Assembly: GCA_020152595.1 (NCBI GenBank)
Contig: JAIGNY010004486.1
Span: 651,001-715,000, forward strand
DNA from: Chiridota heheva
Lineage: Eukaryota > Echinodermata > Holothuroidea > Apodida > Chiridotidae
DNA: 64,000 nt
Direction of reading: 5' to 3'
Under the pieces are notes generated by a model. It was not told the origin of the DNA, made no database searches, and saw only the letters and a program-made list of their open reading frames with translations. Below are positions 1 to 12,480 of this stretch, in pieces (positions within the stretch are counted from its first letter, which is position 1; each line of letters starts with the position of its first letter). Position numbers and translations under genes: made by a program.

Positions 1-3000
1 AAAACTAAGGGGTCCATATCCAGAGAACTAACCATTCATGTAAAGTAGTAGATGTAGCTCAAAACTAAGGGGCCCATATCCAGAGAACTAATCATTCATG
101 TAAAGTAGTAGATATAGCTCAAAACTAAGGGGTCCATATCCAGAGAACTAACCATTCATGTAAAGTAGTAGATATAGCTCAAAACTAAAGGGCCCATATC
201 CAGAGAACTAACCATTCATGTAAAGTAGTAGATGTAGCTCAAAACTAAAGGGCCCATATCCAGAGAACTAACCATTCATGTAAAGTAGTAGATATAGCTC
301 AAAACTAAGGGCCCATATCCAGAGAACTAACCATTCATGTAAAGTAGTAGATATAGCTCAAAACTAAAGGGCACATATCCAGAGAACTAACCATTCATGT
401 AAAGTAGTAGATATAGCTCAAAACTAAAGGGCCCATATCCAGAGAACTAACCATTCATGTAAAGTAGTAGATGTAGCTCAAAACTAAGTGGCCCATATCC
501 AGAGAACTAACCATTCATGTAAAGTAGTAGATGTAGCTCAAAACTAAGGGGCGCATATCCAGAGAACTAACCATTCATGTAAAGTAGTAAATGTAGCTCA
601 AAACTAAGTGGCCCATATCCAGAGAACTAACCATTCATGTAAAGTAGTAGATGTAGCTCAAAACTAAGGGGTCCATATCCAGAGAACTAACCATTCATGT
701 AAAGTAGTAGATGTAGCTCAAAACTAAGGGGTCCATATCCAGAGAACTAACCATTCATGTAAAGTAGTAGATGTAGCTCAAAACTAAGTGGCCCATATCC
801 AGAGAACTAACCATTCATGTAAAGTAGTAGATATAGCTCAAAACTAAGGGGTCCATATCCAGAGAACTAACCATTCATGTAAAGTAGTAGATGTAGCTCA
901 AAACTAAGGGGTCCATATCCAGAGAACTAACCATTCATGTAAAGTAGTAGATATAGCTCAAAACTAAGTGGCCCATATCCAGAGAAATAACCATTCATGT
1001 AAAGTAGTAGATATAGCTCAAAACTAAGGGGTCCATATCCAGAGAACTAACCATTCATGTAAAGTAGTAGATATAGCTCAAAACTAAGTGGCCCATATCC
1101 AGAGAACTAACCATTCATGTAAAGTAGTAGATGTAGCTCAAAACTAAGGGGCCCATATCCAGAGAACTAACCATTCATGTAAAGTAGTAGATGTAGCTCA
1201 AAACTAAGGGGCCCATATCCAGAGAACTAACCATTCATGTAAAGTAGTAGATGTAGCTCAAAACTAAGGGGTCCATATCCAGAGAACTAACCATTCATGT
1301 AAAGTAGTAGATGTAGCTCAAAACTAAGGGGTCCATATCCAGAGAACTAATCATTCATGTAAAGTAGTAGATGTAGCTCACAACTAAGGGGTCCATATCC
1401 AGAGAACTAACCATTCATGTAAAGTATTAGATACAGCTTAAAACTAAGGGGTCCATATCCAGAGAACTAACCATTCATGTAAAGTAGTAGATGTAGCTCA
1501 AAACTAAGGGGCCCATATCCAGAGAACTAATCATTCATGTAAAGTAGTAGATATAGCTCAAAACTAAGGGGTCCATATCCAGAGAACTAACCATTCATGT
1601 AAAGTAGTAGATGTAGCTCAAAACTAAGGGGTCCATATCCAGAGAACTAATCATTCATGTAAAGTAGTAGATGTAGCTCACAACTAAGGGTCCATATCCA
1701 GAGAACTAACCATTCATGTAAAGTATTAGATACAGCTTAAAACTAAAGGGGTCCATATCCAGAGAACTAACCATTCATGTAAAGTAGTAGATGTAGCTCA
1801 AAACTAAGGGGGTCCATATCCAGAGAACTAACCATTCATGTAAAGTAGTAGATGTAGCTCACAACTAAGGGGTCCATATCCAGAGAACTAACCATTCATG
1901 TAAAGTATTAGATACAGCTTAAAACTAAGGGGTCCATATCCAGAGAACTAACCATTCATGTAAAGTAGTAGATGTAGCTCAAAACTAAGGGGTCCATATC
2001 CAGAGAACTAACCATTCATGTAAAGTATTAGATACAGCTTAAAACTAAGGGGTCCATATCCAGAGAACTAACCATTCATGTAAAGTAGTAGATGTAGCTC
2101 AAGACTAAGGGGCCCATATCCAGAGAACTAACCATCCATGTAAAGTAGTAGATATAGCTCAAAACTAAAGGGCCCATATCCAGAGAACTAACCATTCATG
2201 TAAAGTAGTAGATGTAGCTCAAAACTAAGGGGTCCATATCCAGAGAACTAAACATTCAAGTAAAGTAGTAGATATAGCTCAAAACTAAGGGGTCCATATC
2301 CAGAGAACTAACCATTCATGTAAAGTAGTAGATGTAGCTCAAAACTAAGGGGTCCATATCCAGAGAACTAACCATTCATGTAAAGTAGTAGATGTAGCTC
2401 AAAACTAAGGGGCGCATATCCAGAGAACTAACCATTCATGTAAAGTAGTAGATGTAGCTCAAAACTAAAGGGCCCATATCCAGAGAACTAACCATTCATG
2501 TAAAGTAGTAGATATAGCTCAAAACTAAGGGGTCCATATCCAGAGAACTAAACATTCAAGTAAAGTAGTAGATATAGCTCAAAACTAAAGGGCCCATATC
2601 CAGAGAACTAAACATTCATGTAAAGTAGTAGATATAGCTCAAAACTAAGGGGTCCATATCCAGCGAACTAACCATTCATGTAAAGTAGTAGATATAGCTC
2701 AAAACTAAGGGGTCCATATCCAGAGAACTAACCATTCATGTAAAGTAGTAGATATAGCTCAAAACTAAGGGGCCCATATCCAGAGAACTAACCATTCATG
2801 TAAAGTAGTAGATATAGCTCAAAACTAAGGGGCGCATATCCAGAGAACTAACCATTCATGTAAAGTAGTAGATATAGCTCAAAACTAAGGGGCGCATATC
2901 CAGAGAACTAACCATTCATGTAAAGTAGTAGATATAGCTCAAAACTAAGTGGCCCATATCCAGAGAACTAACCATTCAGGTAAAGTAGTAGATATAGCTC

Positions 3001-4400
3001 AAAACTAAAGGGCCCATATCCAGAGAACTAACCATTCATGTAAAGTAGTAGATATAGCTCAAAACTAAAGGGCCCACATCCAGAGAACTAACCATTCATG
3101 TAAAGTAGTAGATGTAGCTCAAGACTAAGGGGCGCATATCCAGAGAACTAACCATTCATGTAAAGTAGTAGATATAGCTCAAAACTAAGAGGCCCATATC
3201 CAGAGAACTAACCATTCATGTAAAGTAGTAGATATAGCTCAAAACTAAGGGGCACATATCCAGAGAACTAACCATTCATGTAAAGTAGTAGATATAGCTC
3301 AAAACTAAGGGGCACATATCCAGAGAACTAACCATTCATGTAAAGTAGTAGATATAGCTCAAAACTAAGGGGCCCATATCCAGAGAACTAATCATTCATG
3401 TAAAGTAGTAGATATAGCTCAAAACTAAGGGGCCCATATCCAGAGAACTAATCATTCATGTAAAGTAGTAGATATAGCTCAAAACTAAGGGGTCCATATC
3501 CAGAGAACTAACCATTCAAGTAAAGTAGTAGATATAGCTCAAAACTAAGGGGCCCATATCCAGAGAACTAATCATTCATGTAAAGTAGTAGATATAGCTC
3601 AAAACTAAGGGGTCCATATCCAGAGAACTAACCATTCAAGTAAAGTAGTAGATATAGCTCAAAACTAAGGGGCCCATATCCAGAGAACTAACCATTCATG
3701 TAAAGTAGTAGATATAGCTCAAAACTAAGGGGTCCATATCCAGAGAACTAATCATTCATAGAAAGTAGTAGATATAGCTCAAAACTAAGAGGCCCATATC
3801 CAGAGAACTAACCATTCACGTAAAGTAGTAGATATAGCTCAAAACTAAGAGGCCCATATCCAGAGAACTAACCATTCATGTAAAGTAGTAGATATAGCTC
3901 AAAACTAAGGGGCCCATATCCAGAGAACTAACCATTCATGTAAAGTAGTAGATATAGCTCAAAACTAAGGGGCCCATATCCAGAGAACTAACCATTCATG
4001 TAAAGTAGTAGATATAGCTCAAGACTAAGAGGCCCATATCCAGAGAACTAACCATTCATGTAAAGTAGTAGATATAGCTCACAACTAAGGGGCCCATATC
4101 CAGAGAACTAACCATTCAAGTAAAGTAGTAGATATAGCTCAAAACTAAGAGGCCCATATCCAGAGAACTAATCATTCATGTAAAGTAGTAGATATAGCTC
4201 AAAACTAAGCTTAAAACTAAGGGGCCCATACCCAGAGAACTAACCATTCATGTGAAGTAGTAGATATAGCTCAAAACTAAGAGGCCCATATCCAGAGAAC
4301 TAACCATTCATGTAAAGTAGTAGATATAGCTCAAAACTAAGGGGCCCATATCCAGAGAACTAACCATTCATGTAAAGAAGTAGATAGAGCTCAAAACTAA
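1..4400. repeat. 60-bp tandem array, about 73 copies
   Basis: Units of 60 bp start at AAAACTAAGG and contain CCATATCCAGAGAACTAAC and TAAAGTAGTAGAT. Copies are over 90% alike. The main variable sites are GGGGTCC/GGGGCCC/GGGGCGC/GGGGCAC and GATGTAG/GATATAG. A sub-variant with GATACAGCTT occurs in a cluster between 1380 and 2040. The array begins before the window. A short internal duplication (AAAACTAAGCTTAAAACTAA) breaks the phase near 4201, and the array ends at 4400. No gene is seen. Confidence 0.98.
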
Positions 4401-5026
4401 TCTACAAGTGAATCAGATTGGTGTAAAGCTGTCTTTTGAAAAGGCTCAACTGCATCAAATGAAGAGGTACTAAACTCCAGAACATAGGTGCTGATGCTGA
4501 AAGTATATCCAAATAATCCACAAGTGTGTCATTTTTGTATCTGAGATATGATCCTGTGTTGAAGTGATGTGGTTCTTCTGACTGAAATGGAAGCTTTCTT
4601 CAAGTGTGTATGCCTAATTGTTTCAGAAACCAGGCAGATTATGTTTTTTATGAATAACAGCCTGATATGCCAATAAAGTCAAGACCTCGGTCTTTGCTCT
4701 CGGCTGAAAAGTGAGGGCGTATTTAGTGTGAGTCTCACGGTGAAATTTCTGTAAAAGCAGACAGTGTGATGCAACTTCTATTGGTTAAAATCTACATAAA
4801 TTAGCCACAGATATGAGATATATGTATGAAATTAGGAAAAACTAATACCCTCACTTTTGGGCCGAGAGCTCCTTTAACACTGTAACCATTATGTTCACAG
4901 TGAAACAAACGTTATAAAGCATCGTTCTTCATTGAAAAATGGTCCATGTTCTCAACTTGTATACTTTGGTTCTAAAATATTGGACAATGACCTTCCTACC
5001 TATCCACTTTCATTTTTTCCAAACAG
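4401..5026. other. Unique AT-rich DNA, probable intron before the 5027 exon
   Basis: Non-repetitive sequence between the 60-bp array and a candidate exon. It ends in a good acceptor: a pyrimidine-rich run (5000-5020) followed by AAACAG at 5021-5026. It contains the inverted-repeat element at 4696-4870. No other exon could be supported here. Confidence 0.5.
4696..4870. repeat. MITE-like inverted repeat, arms about 30 bp
   Basis: The left arm at 4696-4725 begins GCTCTCGGCTGAAAAGTGAG. The reverse complement of 4841-4870 begins GCTCTCGGCCCAAAAGTGAG. The arms match over about 30 bp with a few differences and enclose about 115 bp. A non-autonomous DNA transposon or foldback element would look like this. 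I could not identify a clean target-site duplication. Confidence 0.6.
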
Positions 5027-5112
5027 ATATCGCAGAATTGAGAAGAAAGTTTGAGGAGGATAAAAGGAAGATCGCTGAGATGAAGGCAGCCAGAAAGTTC
5101 AAGCCTTGTTAA
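5027..5112 (+). CDS. Putative terminal exon of an unidentified coiled-coil protein
   Basis: The 86-bp segment follows a polypyrimidine tract and AAACAG acceptor. It reads two bases completing a codon and then a 27-residue tail ending in TAA at 5110-5112. The peptide starts IAELRRKFEEDKRKIAEM and ends ARKFKPC. It is strongly charged with heptad-like spacing, as expected for the end of a coiled coil such as those in cytoskeletal or ciliary proteins. I cannot name the protein. The entry phase implies the preceding exon ends with one base of a split codon. No upstream exon is confidently visible, because a 60-bp array of more than 4 kb lies there. A 15-bp minisatellite starts about 60 bp after the stop, so it would sit in the 3' UTR. 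Seen: splice signal, frame and stop. Inferred: that it is expressed. Confidence 0.45.
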
Positions 5113-5173
5113 TGACCATGAGATGCTGGTAAACCACACCTTTCAAGCTTGTCAAGACCTGGCACATCAGCAG

Positions 5174-6645
5174 GTACTGGACTGGATGCCACTGGACTGG
5201 ATGCACTGGACTAGATGCCACTGACCTGGAGGCCACTGGACTGGATGCCACTGGACTGAATGCCACTGGACTAGATGGCACTGGACTAGATGGCACTGGA
5301 CTAGATGGCACTGGACTAGATGGCACTGGACTGGATGCCCCTGGACTGAATGCCCCTGGACTGGATGGCACTGGACTGGATACCACTGGACTGGATGCCA
5401 CTGAACTGGATGCCCCTGGACTGAATGCCCCTGGACTAGATGGCACTGGACTAGATGGCACTGGACTGGATGCCACTGAACTGGATGCCACTGGACTGAA
5501 TGCCACTGGACTAGATGGCACTGGACTAGATGGCACTGGACTGGATGCCACTGGACTGGATGCCACAGGACTGAATGCCCCTGGACTGGATGCCACTGGA
5601 CTAAATACTACTGCTTTCAATACCACTAGACTGGAGGCCCCTGGACTGGAGGCCCCTGGACTGAATGCCACTGGACTAGATGCCACTGGACTAGATGGCA
5701 CTGGACTGGATGCCACTGGACTGGATACCACTGGACTGGATACCACTGGACTAGATGCCACTGGACTAGATGCCACTGGACTGGATACCACTGGACTGGA
5801 TACCACTGGACTGGATACCACTGGACTGGATACCACTGGACTGAATGCCACTGGACTGGATACCACTGGACTAGATGCCACTGGACTAGATGCCACTGGA
5901 CTAGATGGCACTGGACTGGATGCCACTGGACTGAATACTACTGGTTTCGATACCACTGGACTGAAGGCCCCTGGACTGAATGCCACTGGACTAGATGCCA
6001 CTGGACTGGATACCACTGGTCTTAATACTCTGGTTTCGATACCACTGGACTAGATGCCACTGGACTAGATGCCACTGGATTGGATACTACTGGTTTCGAT
6101 ACCACTCGACTAGATGCCACTGGACTAGACGCCACTGGACTAGACGCCACTGGACTGAATACTACTGGTTTCAATACCACTGGACTAGATACCACTGGAC
6201 TAGATGGCATTGGACTGGATACCACTGGACTGGATACCACTGGACTGGATGCCACTGGACTGAATACTACTGGTTTCGTACCACTGGACTGAATGCCACT
6301 GGACTAGATGCCACTGGACTGGATACCACTGGACTAGATGGCACTGGACTGGATGCCACTGGACTGGATGCCACTAGACTGAATACTACTGGTTTCGATA
6401 CCACTGGACTGGATGCCACTGGACTGAATACTACTGGTTTCGATACCACTGGACTGGATGCCACTGGACTGGATGCCACTGGACTGAATACTACTGGTTT
6501 CGATACCACTGGACTAGATGGCACTGGACTGGCTACCACTGGACTGAATGCCACTGGACTGGATGGCACTGGACTGGAAGCCCCCTGGATTGGAGGCCCT
6601 TGATTGGAGGCCCCTGGACTGGTTACCAGTTGACTGGAGACCACT
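5174..6645. repeat. 15-bp minisatellite, about 97 copies
   Basis: The unit is GGACTGGATGCCACT, with variants GGACTAGATGGCACT, GGACTGAATGCCCCT and GGTTTCGATACCACT. Because 15 is divisible by three and the unit has no stop in several frames, both strands carry long low-complexity open frames (for example repeats of LDATG, or SSPVA on the minus strand). These are periodic artefacts. Units containing TTTCGATACC recur at irregular intervals from 5940 to 6510, which suggests local multi-unit duplications. Confidence 0.97.
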
Positions 6646-8639
6646 ATTATGGTCACAGCTGATTAAGTCCAATCATGGTGTACTGGAGTGAATGTTTACT
6701 TCATCTCGTTGCCATGGACTACAAATGTGACTCCTCAGTGAGGAAGCTGTATGTTCAAGTCGGGAGGGGGTGGGCAAGAGTAGATGCAGCAGGCACAACA
6801 ATTGTTTCAGAGTCCTGTGGTATCTGTTATCATTCATTAGGCAATAATTATTTTTCACACACCATTGTGAATCCACACTTTCCTACAACCATGATTTTTA
6901 AAAAGCAAAAAAAAAAAAAATGGTTGAACTATTGAAAATAGAGCAGAATTGATGTTAAAATGCACCTTAAGCTCCTATGTGCCTCCAAATTTTGAGGATT
7001 TTCTTTGTTGATAGATATATTTGTACTCTTCCCACTGATAACTAAATTAGCTGGTAACTTTAATATCCTATACTTGTAGCCTGTTTAAGCTCAATTGTTC
7101 ACTGCAGTAGATGACACCAATGTAACTTTTTTTATGTGTGGTGCTGTACCTAGACCAATCTTGGTGTAGGGGCCCTGGCAAGATAGTTGTTGTATATAGA
7201 CCTTTTAAATCTGAATCTGCAATTTCCGGAAAACGAATTTGAATAATGGGACAGGTCAAAAATTCATGTGTCCCATGATGATTCTTGGCCATGTGCATTA
7301 TTCATGCACTGAACAGGACCAAGCATATGAAAAGCAATGCTTTCAAACACTCATTATACGTATGCTAAACATGAAGTTAATGCTGCTCATAACTTTTTTT
7401 TCATCTTTCAGTAACTGCAGCTGATGGGTTGAGTAACAAGCAGTTGATTTGTCAAAGTTTTGGTGTAATCACATAAGGCTAAACTTGCTTTGAAAATGTC
7501 TATTATAAGATAATTGCAACCAGAATAGGTCATCACTTTATCTCATATTTTTAAGAAGCAAAATCCTCAAAAGACTTTTCAGTTGATCACACCCAAAAAT
7601 GATAGCTGCCATTAAATCCTATGGAATAATGTCGGTAACTTTTACCTAAAGTTTTTTTTTTTTCTTCAGTGATCTGATAATCTTTGAAATGGTATCTTAC
7701 TGGAGTAAGTAAATTTTTTTTGATGATATTGTTTGATATAAAAACGTACATCTTTAGGAAGGCAGAGGATGCCTATGAGTAACACATTACAGTTGGGTCC
7801 AACATATATGAACTTGCTGCCATCTCATCTTTGTTCTTATCAAAATGAGGATTTTATGACTATTTACTCATATATACAAAATCTGTATCTGTTGAATAGA
7901 TTAGAAAAGCCGCCATGTTAATGTGTATGCAGACAGTTTGTGGAGGTGGGGGGTAGCATATATAATGCAGTGTCACTAGAATAGAAAAAGAAATCCCCAG
8001 TGTTTTGGGGAAAATACCCTTGCCCCTCCCCTCCCTGCCCCCTACCCTCTCCCCGCCCCTAGCTACTGCTTTGTATAAAGATAAAGTTGAAAATCTCATA
8101 AACAGAAAGAAAAAAAACTAATACTTTCTTCTCCGTTTTGTTTCTTTTATTCTCCTCTTTGCATGTTTCACATAAGATGTTTGACTTTGAAGTACCAAGC
8201 ATTTAGTGCTTTTTACTCAATAATGGACAGGTAGAGATTTTATATTCACTAGAAAGAACTTTGAAGTTCCGATCAGAAGAGTTTTTAAATTATGAAGGTA
8301 GTAACTGTAGTTTATGAGTTTTGGCCAATCAAAGTTTGAAGAAATTTTATTGAATGCAAAATTTGCGATGTATGATAGAGAGAACAGCACAAAATCTTTA
8401 AAAGTGCTTTAAGATTCTGTTTGAAATTTCAGTCACTGAAAACCATTAGCCTGTTTTATTATCTCTTGGTCCTATCCAACTGCTCCATTCACAGAAATGC
8501 GGTGATAAATGGAAATTCATTAGGTGAACATAAGGATATTAATAGGTTTTCTTTATAATAAAACTTACAATCAAATTTTGCATAATAATATGCAATAATA
8601 TAATAAGGCTCTAAATGCAATATATGGTCAATTTTTATC
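6646..8639. other. Unique AT-rich sequence, no supported gene
   Basis: It contains an A-rich tract at 6899-6920, a C-rich run at 8020-8058 and several homopolymer T tracts. The short open frames here (for example 6675-6935) show no recognisable domain and no convincing splice pairing. The 12-mer ATGGACAGGTAG at 8223-8234 recurs inverted at 8989-9000, flanking the 41-bp array. Confidence 0.6.
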
Positions 8640-9000
8640 CAATTTTGTTAAATGTTTTGGCTTTTTTTTAAGTTTAATGGCATATCTTGGCATATTTTTT
8701 CCATTTAAGCTCAATTTTATGGCATATTTTGGCATATTTGTTCCATTTAAGCTCAGTTTTATAGCATATTTTTTCCATTTAAGCTCAGTTTGATGGCATA
8801 TTTTGGGTTTTTTTCCATTTAAGCTCAGCTTGATGGCATATTTTGGCTTTTTTTCCATTAAAGCTCAGTTTGATGGCATATTTTGGCTTTTTCTCCATTT
8901 AAACTTAGTTTGATGGCATATTTTGGCTTTTTTTTCTATTTAAGCTCAGTTTGATGGCATATTTTGTTCAATTAAGCTCAACTTATTGCTACCTGTCCAT
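8640..9000. repeat. Degenerate 41-bp tandem repeat, about 8 copies
   Basis: The unit contains TTTAAGCTCAGTTTGATGG, CATATTTTGG and a T-rich run ending in CCA. Lengths vary because the T tract varies. The last partial unit (8972-9005) changes to AAGCTCAACTTATTGCTACC followed by TGTCCATA. That matches a monomer of the 35-bp array near 20.8 kb better than its own neighbours. Confidence 0.9.
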
Positions 9001-9372
9001 AGAACTTTTACGTTGTTATTTCACTCTTTAAGTTATCATAATTTATAACCTTGTCTCATTTTATGACCACTCCCCATAAAAAGCTTCATTTGTTATTAAA
9101 TTACATGAGGGCATTAAATTTTGCAGATTTTAGCAATAGAAGCTGTATCGCACGGTCATTTCTGACAGAAATGTTCACCCATCGCACGCAAGCAAACAAA
9201 TTCCAAAAAAAGGCATGGGAAAACGCATTTAAATTTCGACTCTGGTCGAGATTTAGTAGTGTTTATGATATTCCATACTGCTGGGTGCGAGAAAGGTATT
9301 TAATTTATTATGAGACTCAGCTTAAATACACTCTCCTTTTTAGCCACCAGCTCCTTTAAATCATCACTCTTT
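9001..9372. other. Unique segment with one unassigned 102-codon frame
   Basis: An open frame at 9051-9359 (+) gives a 102-residue peptide without recognisable motifs, signal peptide or membrane segment. The segment lies between two repeat blocks and has no splice or promoter support, so I do not call a gene. Confidence 0.5.
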
Positions 9373-9905
9373 TTGGTGAACATGGAAGCATAATGCGAAC
9401 CAATATAATGGCGATTTTGTCTGTCTGGCCGTCGACGGTTTTACCTGAGATTTCCTCAGAAATATTAAAGTTTTTTGGGAATCCCTCAGAAAATGTTAAA
9501 GTTTCTTCAGAGTTCCTCAGAAAAAGTTAAAGTTTCTTCAGATATCCTTATGGAAGGTTAGAATTTCCTTACAAAATGTTAAAGTTTTTCAGAGACACTT
9601 TAGACAGATTGAAGACTAGTTTTCTTAAAAAGTCTACAAAACATTTCATATTTCCTTAAAAGATAATTGTAAAATGATATAATTTTCCAATATTCTTTAA
9701 AGATCCTCAAACCTCTCTCTCATAACACTGGAGATTTAAAATCCTTAAAGAATTTCAAAATGTTTGGACACCAACGATTGTATCAGGCATGATTATTAAA
9801 CTCTGCCTTTATTAATGTGGTTATTTGAATAAAGTTGTTACAGTATATGAACCAGATTTTTTTATTTAGTATGCTCAGTTAGGGAGTGTGACAGGATGTA
9901 ACTGC
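9373..9905. repeat. Composite repeat element, copy 1
   Basis: An element of about 500 bp. It begins near TTGGTGAACATGGAAGCATA and has serial TCCTCAGAAA/GTTAAAGTTTCTTCAG motifs. A conserved 3' portion follows (CACCAACGATTGTATCAGGC at 9770-9789, then AATAAAGTTGTTACAG), ending with GGGAGTGTGACAGGATG just before the 18-24-bp minisatellite. Three further copies lie within 2.2 kb. The inner motif itself is a degenerate short repeat of about 35 bp. Confidence 0.85.
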
Positions 9906-10395
9906 ATATGGTCATAGGGTGGGATGCCATGTGGGTCATAGGGTGGGGTGCCATGTGGAACATATGCTGGAATGCCATATGGGACATGGCGGAATGCCAT
10001 GTGGGACATACTGTATGGTGGAATGCCATGTGGGAGATATGGTGGAATGCCATGTGGGACAAAGGATGGGGTGGGATGCCATGTGGGAGATATGGTGGAA
10101 TGCCATGTGGGACAAAGGATGGGGTGGGATGCCATTTGGGACATGGGATGGGATCCATGTGTGACATAGGGTGGGATGCCATGTGGGTCATAGGATGGGA
10201 TGCCATGTGGGACATATGGTGGAATGCAATATGTGGGACATATGGTGGAATGCCATGTGGGAAATTTGATGGAATGCCATGTGGGACAAGTGATGGGATG
10301 GGATATCATGCGGGACATGGGGTGGGATGCCATGAGGGACATAGGATGCAATGTGGGACATGGGATGCTTGCCATGTGGGACTTAGTGTGAGATG
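9906..10395. repeat. 18-24-bp minisatellite, block 1
   Basis: The core is GGAATGCCATGTGGGACATA, with unit lengths from about 18 to 24 bp (inserts such as TATGGT or AAAGGATGGGG). About 22 copies. Open frames on both strands here are repeat artefacts. Elements of the 9373 family flank it on both sides. Confidence 0.95.
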
Positions 10396-10832
10396 CCAAT
10401 TTTGGTGTGCATGCGAAGCATAATGCAAACCTATGTAATGGCGATTTCGTCTACAGTTTTACCTGAGATTTCCTTAAAAATGTTAAAGTTTATTCAGAGT
10501 TCCTCATAAAAGTTAAAGTTTCTTCAGATATCCTTATAGAAGGTTAGAATTTTCTTACAATATGTTAAGTTTTTTAGAGAGACATTAAGACAGATTGAAG
10601 ATTAGTTTCCTTAAAAAGTCTACAAAACATTTGATATTTCCATAGAAGATAACTCTAAAATATAATTTTCCAATATTCTTTAAAGATCCTCAAAAGTCTC
10701 TCTCTTATCAATGGAGAAATTTAAATTCTTTAAAATATTTGTGCACCAATGGTTGTATCAGGCATAATTGTTAAACTCCGCCTTTATTATTGTGGTTATT
10801 TGCATAAAGTTGCTGCAGTATATGAACTAGAC
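10396..10832. repeat. Composite repeat element, copy 2 (3' shortened)
   Basis: Same family as 9373-9905, beginning with CATGCGAAGCATAATGC and the GCGATTTCGTC box. It stops at TATATGAACTAGAC and joins copy 3 directly. It therefore lacks the GGGAGTGTGACAGGATG tail and has no minisatellite after it. Confidence 0.85.
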
Positions 10833-11395
10833 TTTTTGGTGAGGATGCGAAGTATAATGCGAACCGATGTTATGGCGATTTCGTCCGTCAGCTGTCCACA
10901 GTTTTTCTGAGATTTCCTCAGAAATGTTAAGTTTTTTGAGAATTCCTCAGAAAATGTAAAAGTTTCTTCAGAGTTACTCAGAAAAAGTTAAAGTTTCTTC
11001 AGATATTCTTATGAAGGTTAGAATTTCCTTACAAAATGTTTAAGTTTTTCAGAGATACTTAAGACAGATTGAAGACTAGTTTATATTAAAAGTCTACAAA
11101 ACATTTTATACTTCCTTAGAAGATAACTAAAATGATAAAATTTTCCAGTAATTTTCAGAGATCCTCAAGCTTCCCTCTCGTAGCACTGGAGATTAAATTC
11201 CTTCAAATTCTTCGAAATATTTCAGGCACCAACGGTTGTATCAGGCATGATTATTAAACTCTGCCTTTTGCGTAAAGTTGCTACAGTATATGAACTGACC
11301 ACACTTTTTATTTGGTATCCTCAAGTCTGGGAGTGTGATAGGATGTGACTGCACTTGGACATAAGGAGGGATGCCATCTGGAACATGAATGTGGT
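10833..11395. repeat. Composite repeat element, copy 3, with minisatellite remnant
   Basis: It starts TTTTTGGTGAGGATGCGAAG and includes GCGATTTCGTCCGTCAG, the TCCTCAGAAA series, and CACCAACGGTTGTATCAGGC at 11227-11246. It ends in GGGAGTGTGATAGGATGTG. After it only one or two GATGCCATCTGGAACAT units remain (11345-11395), so the minisatellite contracted or never expanded there. Confidence 0.85.
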
Positions 11396-11545
11396 ATGCA
11401 CCAAGGTCTATATCAGGCATAATTATTCCACCCCACCTATTTTTCTTATTTAACAGCTCATTTGCATATAACTTATTAAATGAACTGACTTTCATACATA
11501 GTATGGTTAATCAGGGACTGATAGCTAGAATGAGACTTCGTATGG
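11396..11545. repeat. Composite repeat element, copy 4 (3' end only)
   Basis: It matches only the 3' part of the family: ACCAAGGTCTATATCAGGC, a TAATTATT segment, CATATAACTTATTAAATGAAC and CAGGGACTGATAGC. It directly precedes minisatellite block 2, repeating the order element-3'-end then minisatellite seen at 9905. Confidence 0.75.
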
Positions 11546-12480
11546 AGCTTATTGGATGTCATGTGGGACTTGGGTTAGGACGCCATGTGGGACATGGGGT
11601 GGGTGCCATGTGGAACAGGGTGGAATGCCATGTAGGATATATGGTGGAATGCCATGTGGGACATAAGGGAATGCCATGGGATGGTATGTCATGTGGGACA
11701 TGGAGTGGTGGGACATGGGGTGGAATGCCATGAGTAACATAGAATGTGACATGTTGGGTCGCCATGTGGGACATAGGATAGTGTGGGATATAGGGTAGGA
11801 GGCCATGGGATGTGATGCTATGTGGAACATAAGGTGGTATGCCATGTGGGACATTAAGTGGGAAGCCAGTGATGTGGGACATACTATGGGGGAACATAGG
11901 GAGAGATGCCACGTGAAACAGGGGGGATGCCATGTGGGACATAGGGATGGTCATGTGGTACATATGGTTGGATTAATGTGGGACATATATGTAGGATGGA
12001 ATCCATGTGGGATATAGGGTGCGATGCCATGTGGGTTATAGGGTGGGATGGGATGCCATGTGGGACATGTTGGAATGCCATGTGGGACATATGGTGGAAT
12101 GCCATTGAGACATACTGCATGGTGGAATGCCATGTGAGAGTTATGGTGGAGTGCCATGTGAGAGATATGGTGGAATGCCATGTGGGACAAGGTATCGGAT
12201 GGGATGTCATGCTGGACATGGGGTGGGATGTCATTTGGCACATGGGATGGGATCCATTTGAGACATTGAGTGGGATGCCATGTGGGTCATAGGATGGGAT
12301 GCCATATTGTGGAATGCCACGTGGAACAAAGGATGGGATGGAATGTCATGTGGGACATGGGGTGGGATGCTATGTGTGAGATATTGTGGAATGCTATGTG
12401 GGACAAGGGATGGGATGGGAAGTCATGTGGGACATGAGGTTGGATGCCATGTGGGACATGGAATGCCATGTGGGACTTTG
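11546..12480. repeat. 18-24-bp minisatellite, block 2
   Basis: Same GCCATGTGGGACAT core as block 1, about 42 copies, more heterogeneous (ACATAAGG, ACATGGGGTGGG and CATACTATGGGGG variants). It ends with GTGGGACTTTGTATGAGATG, as block 1 ends with GTGGGACTTAGTGTGAGATG. The blocks are therefore homologous copies with their flanks. Confidence 0.95.

Noticed and set aside
4396..4462. Possible exon with NQIGVKLSFEKAQLHQMK and a GTAC donor
   Set aside because: Reads plausibly, but its end phase does not join the 5027 exon in frame, and the acceptor would be made of array sequence.
5099..6656. 305- and 202-codon frames in the 15-bp array (SSPVA, LDATG)
   Set aside because: Periodic translation of GGACTGGATGCCACT on both strands at once; no independent coding evidence.
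9051..9359. 102-codon frame (+)
   Set aside because: No known motif, repeats on both sides, no splice or promoter support.
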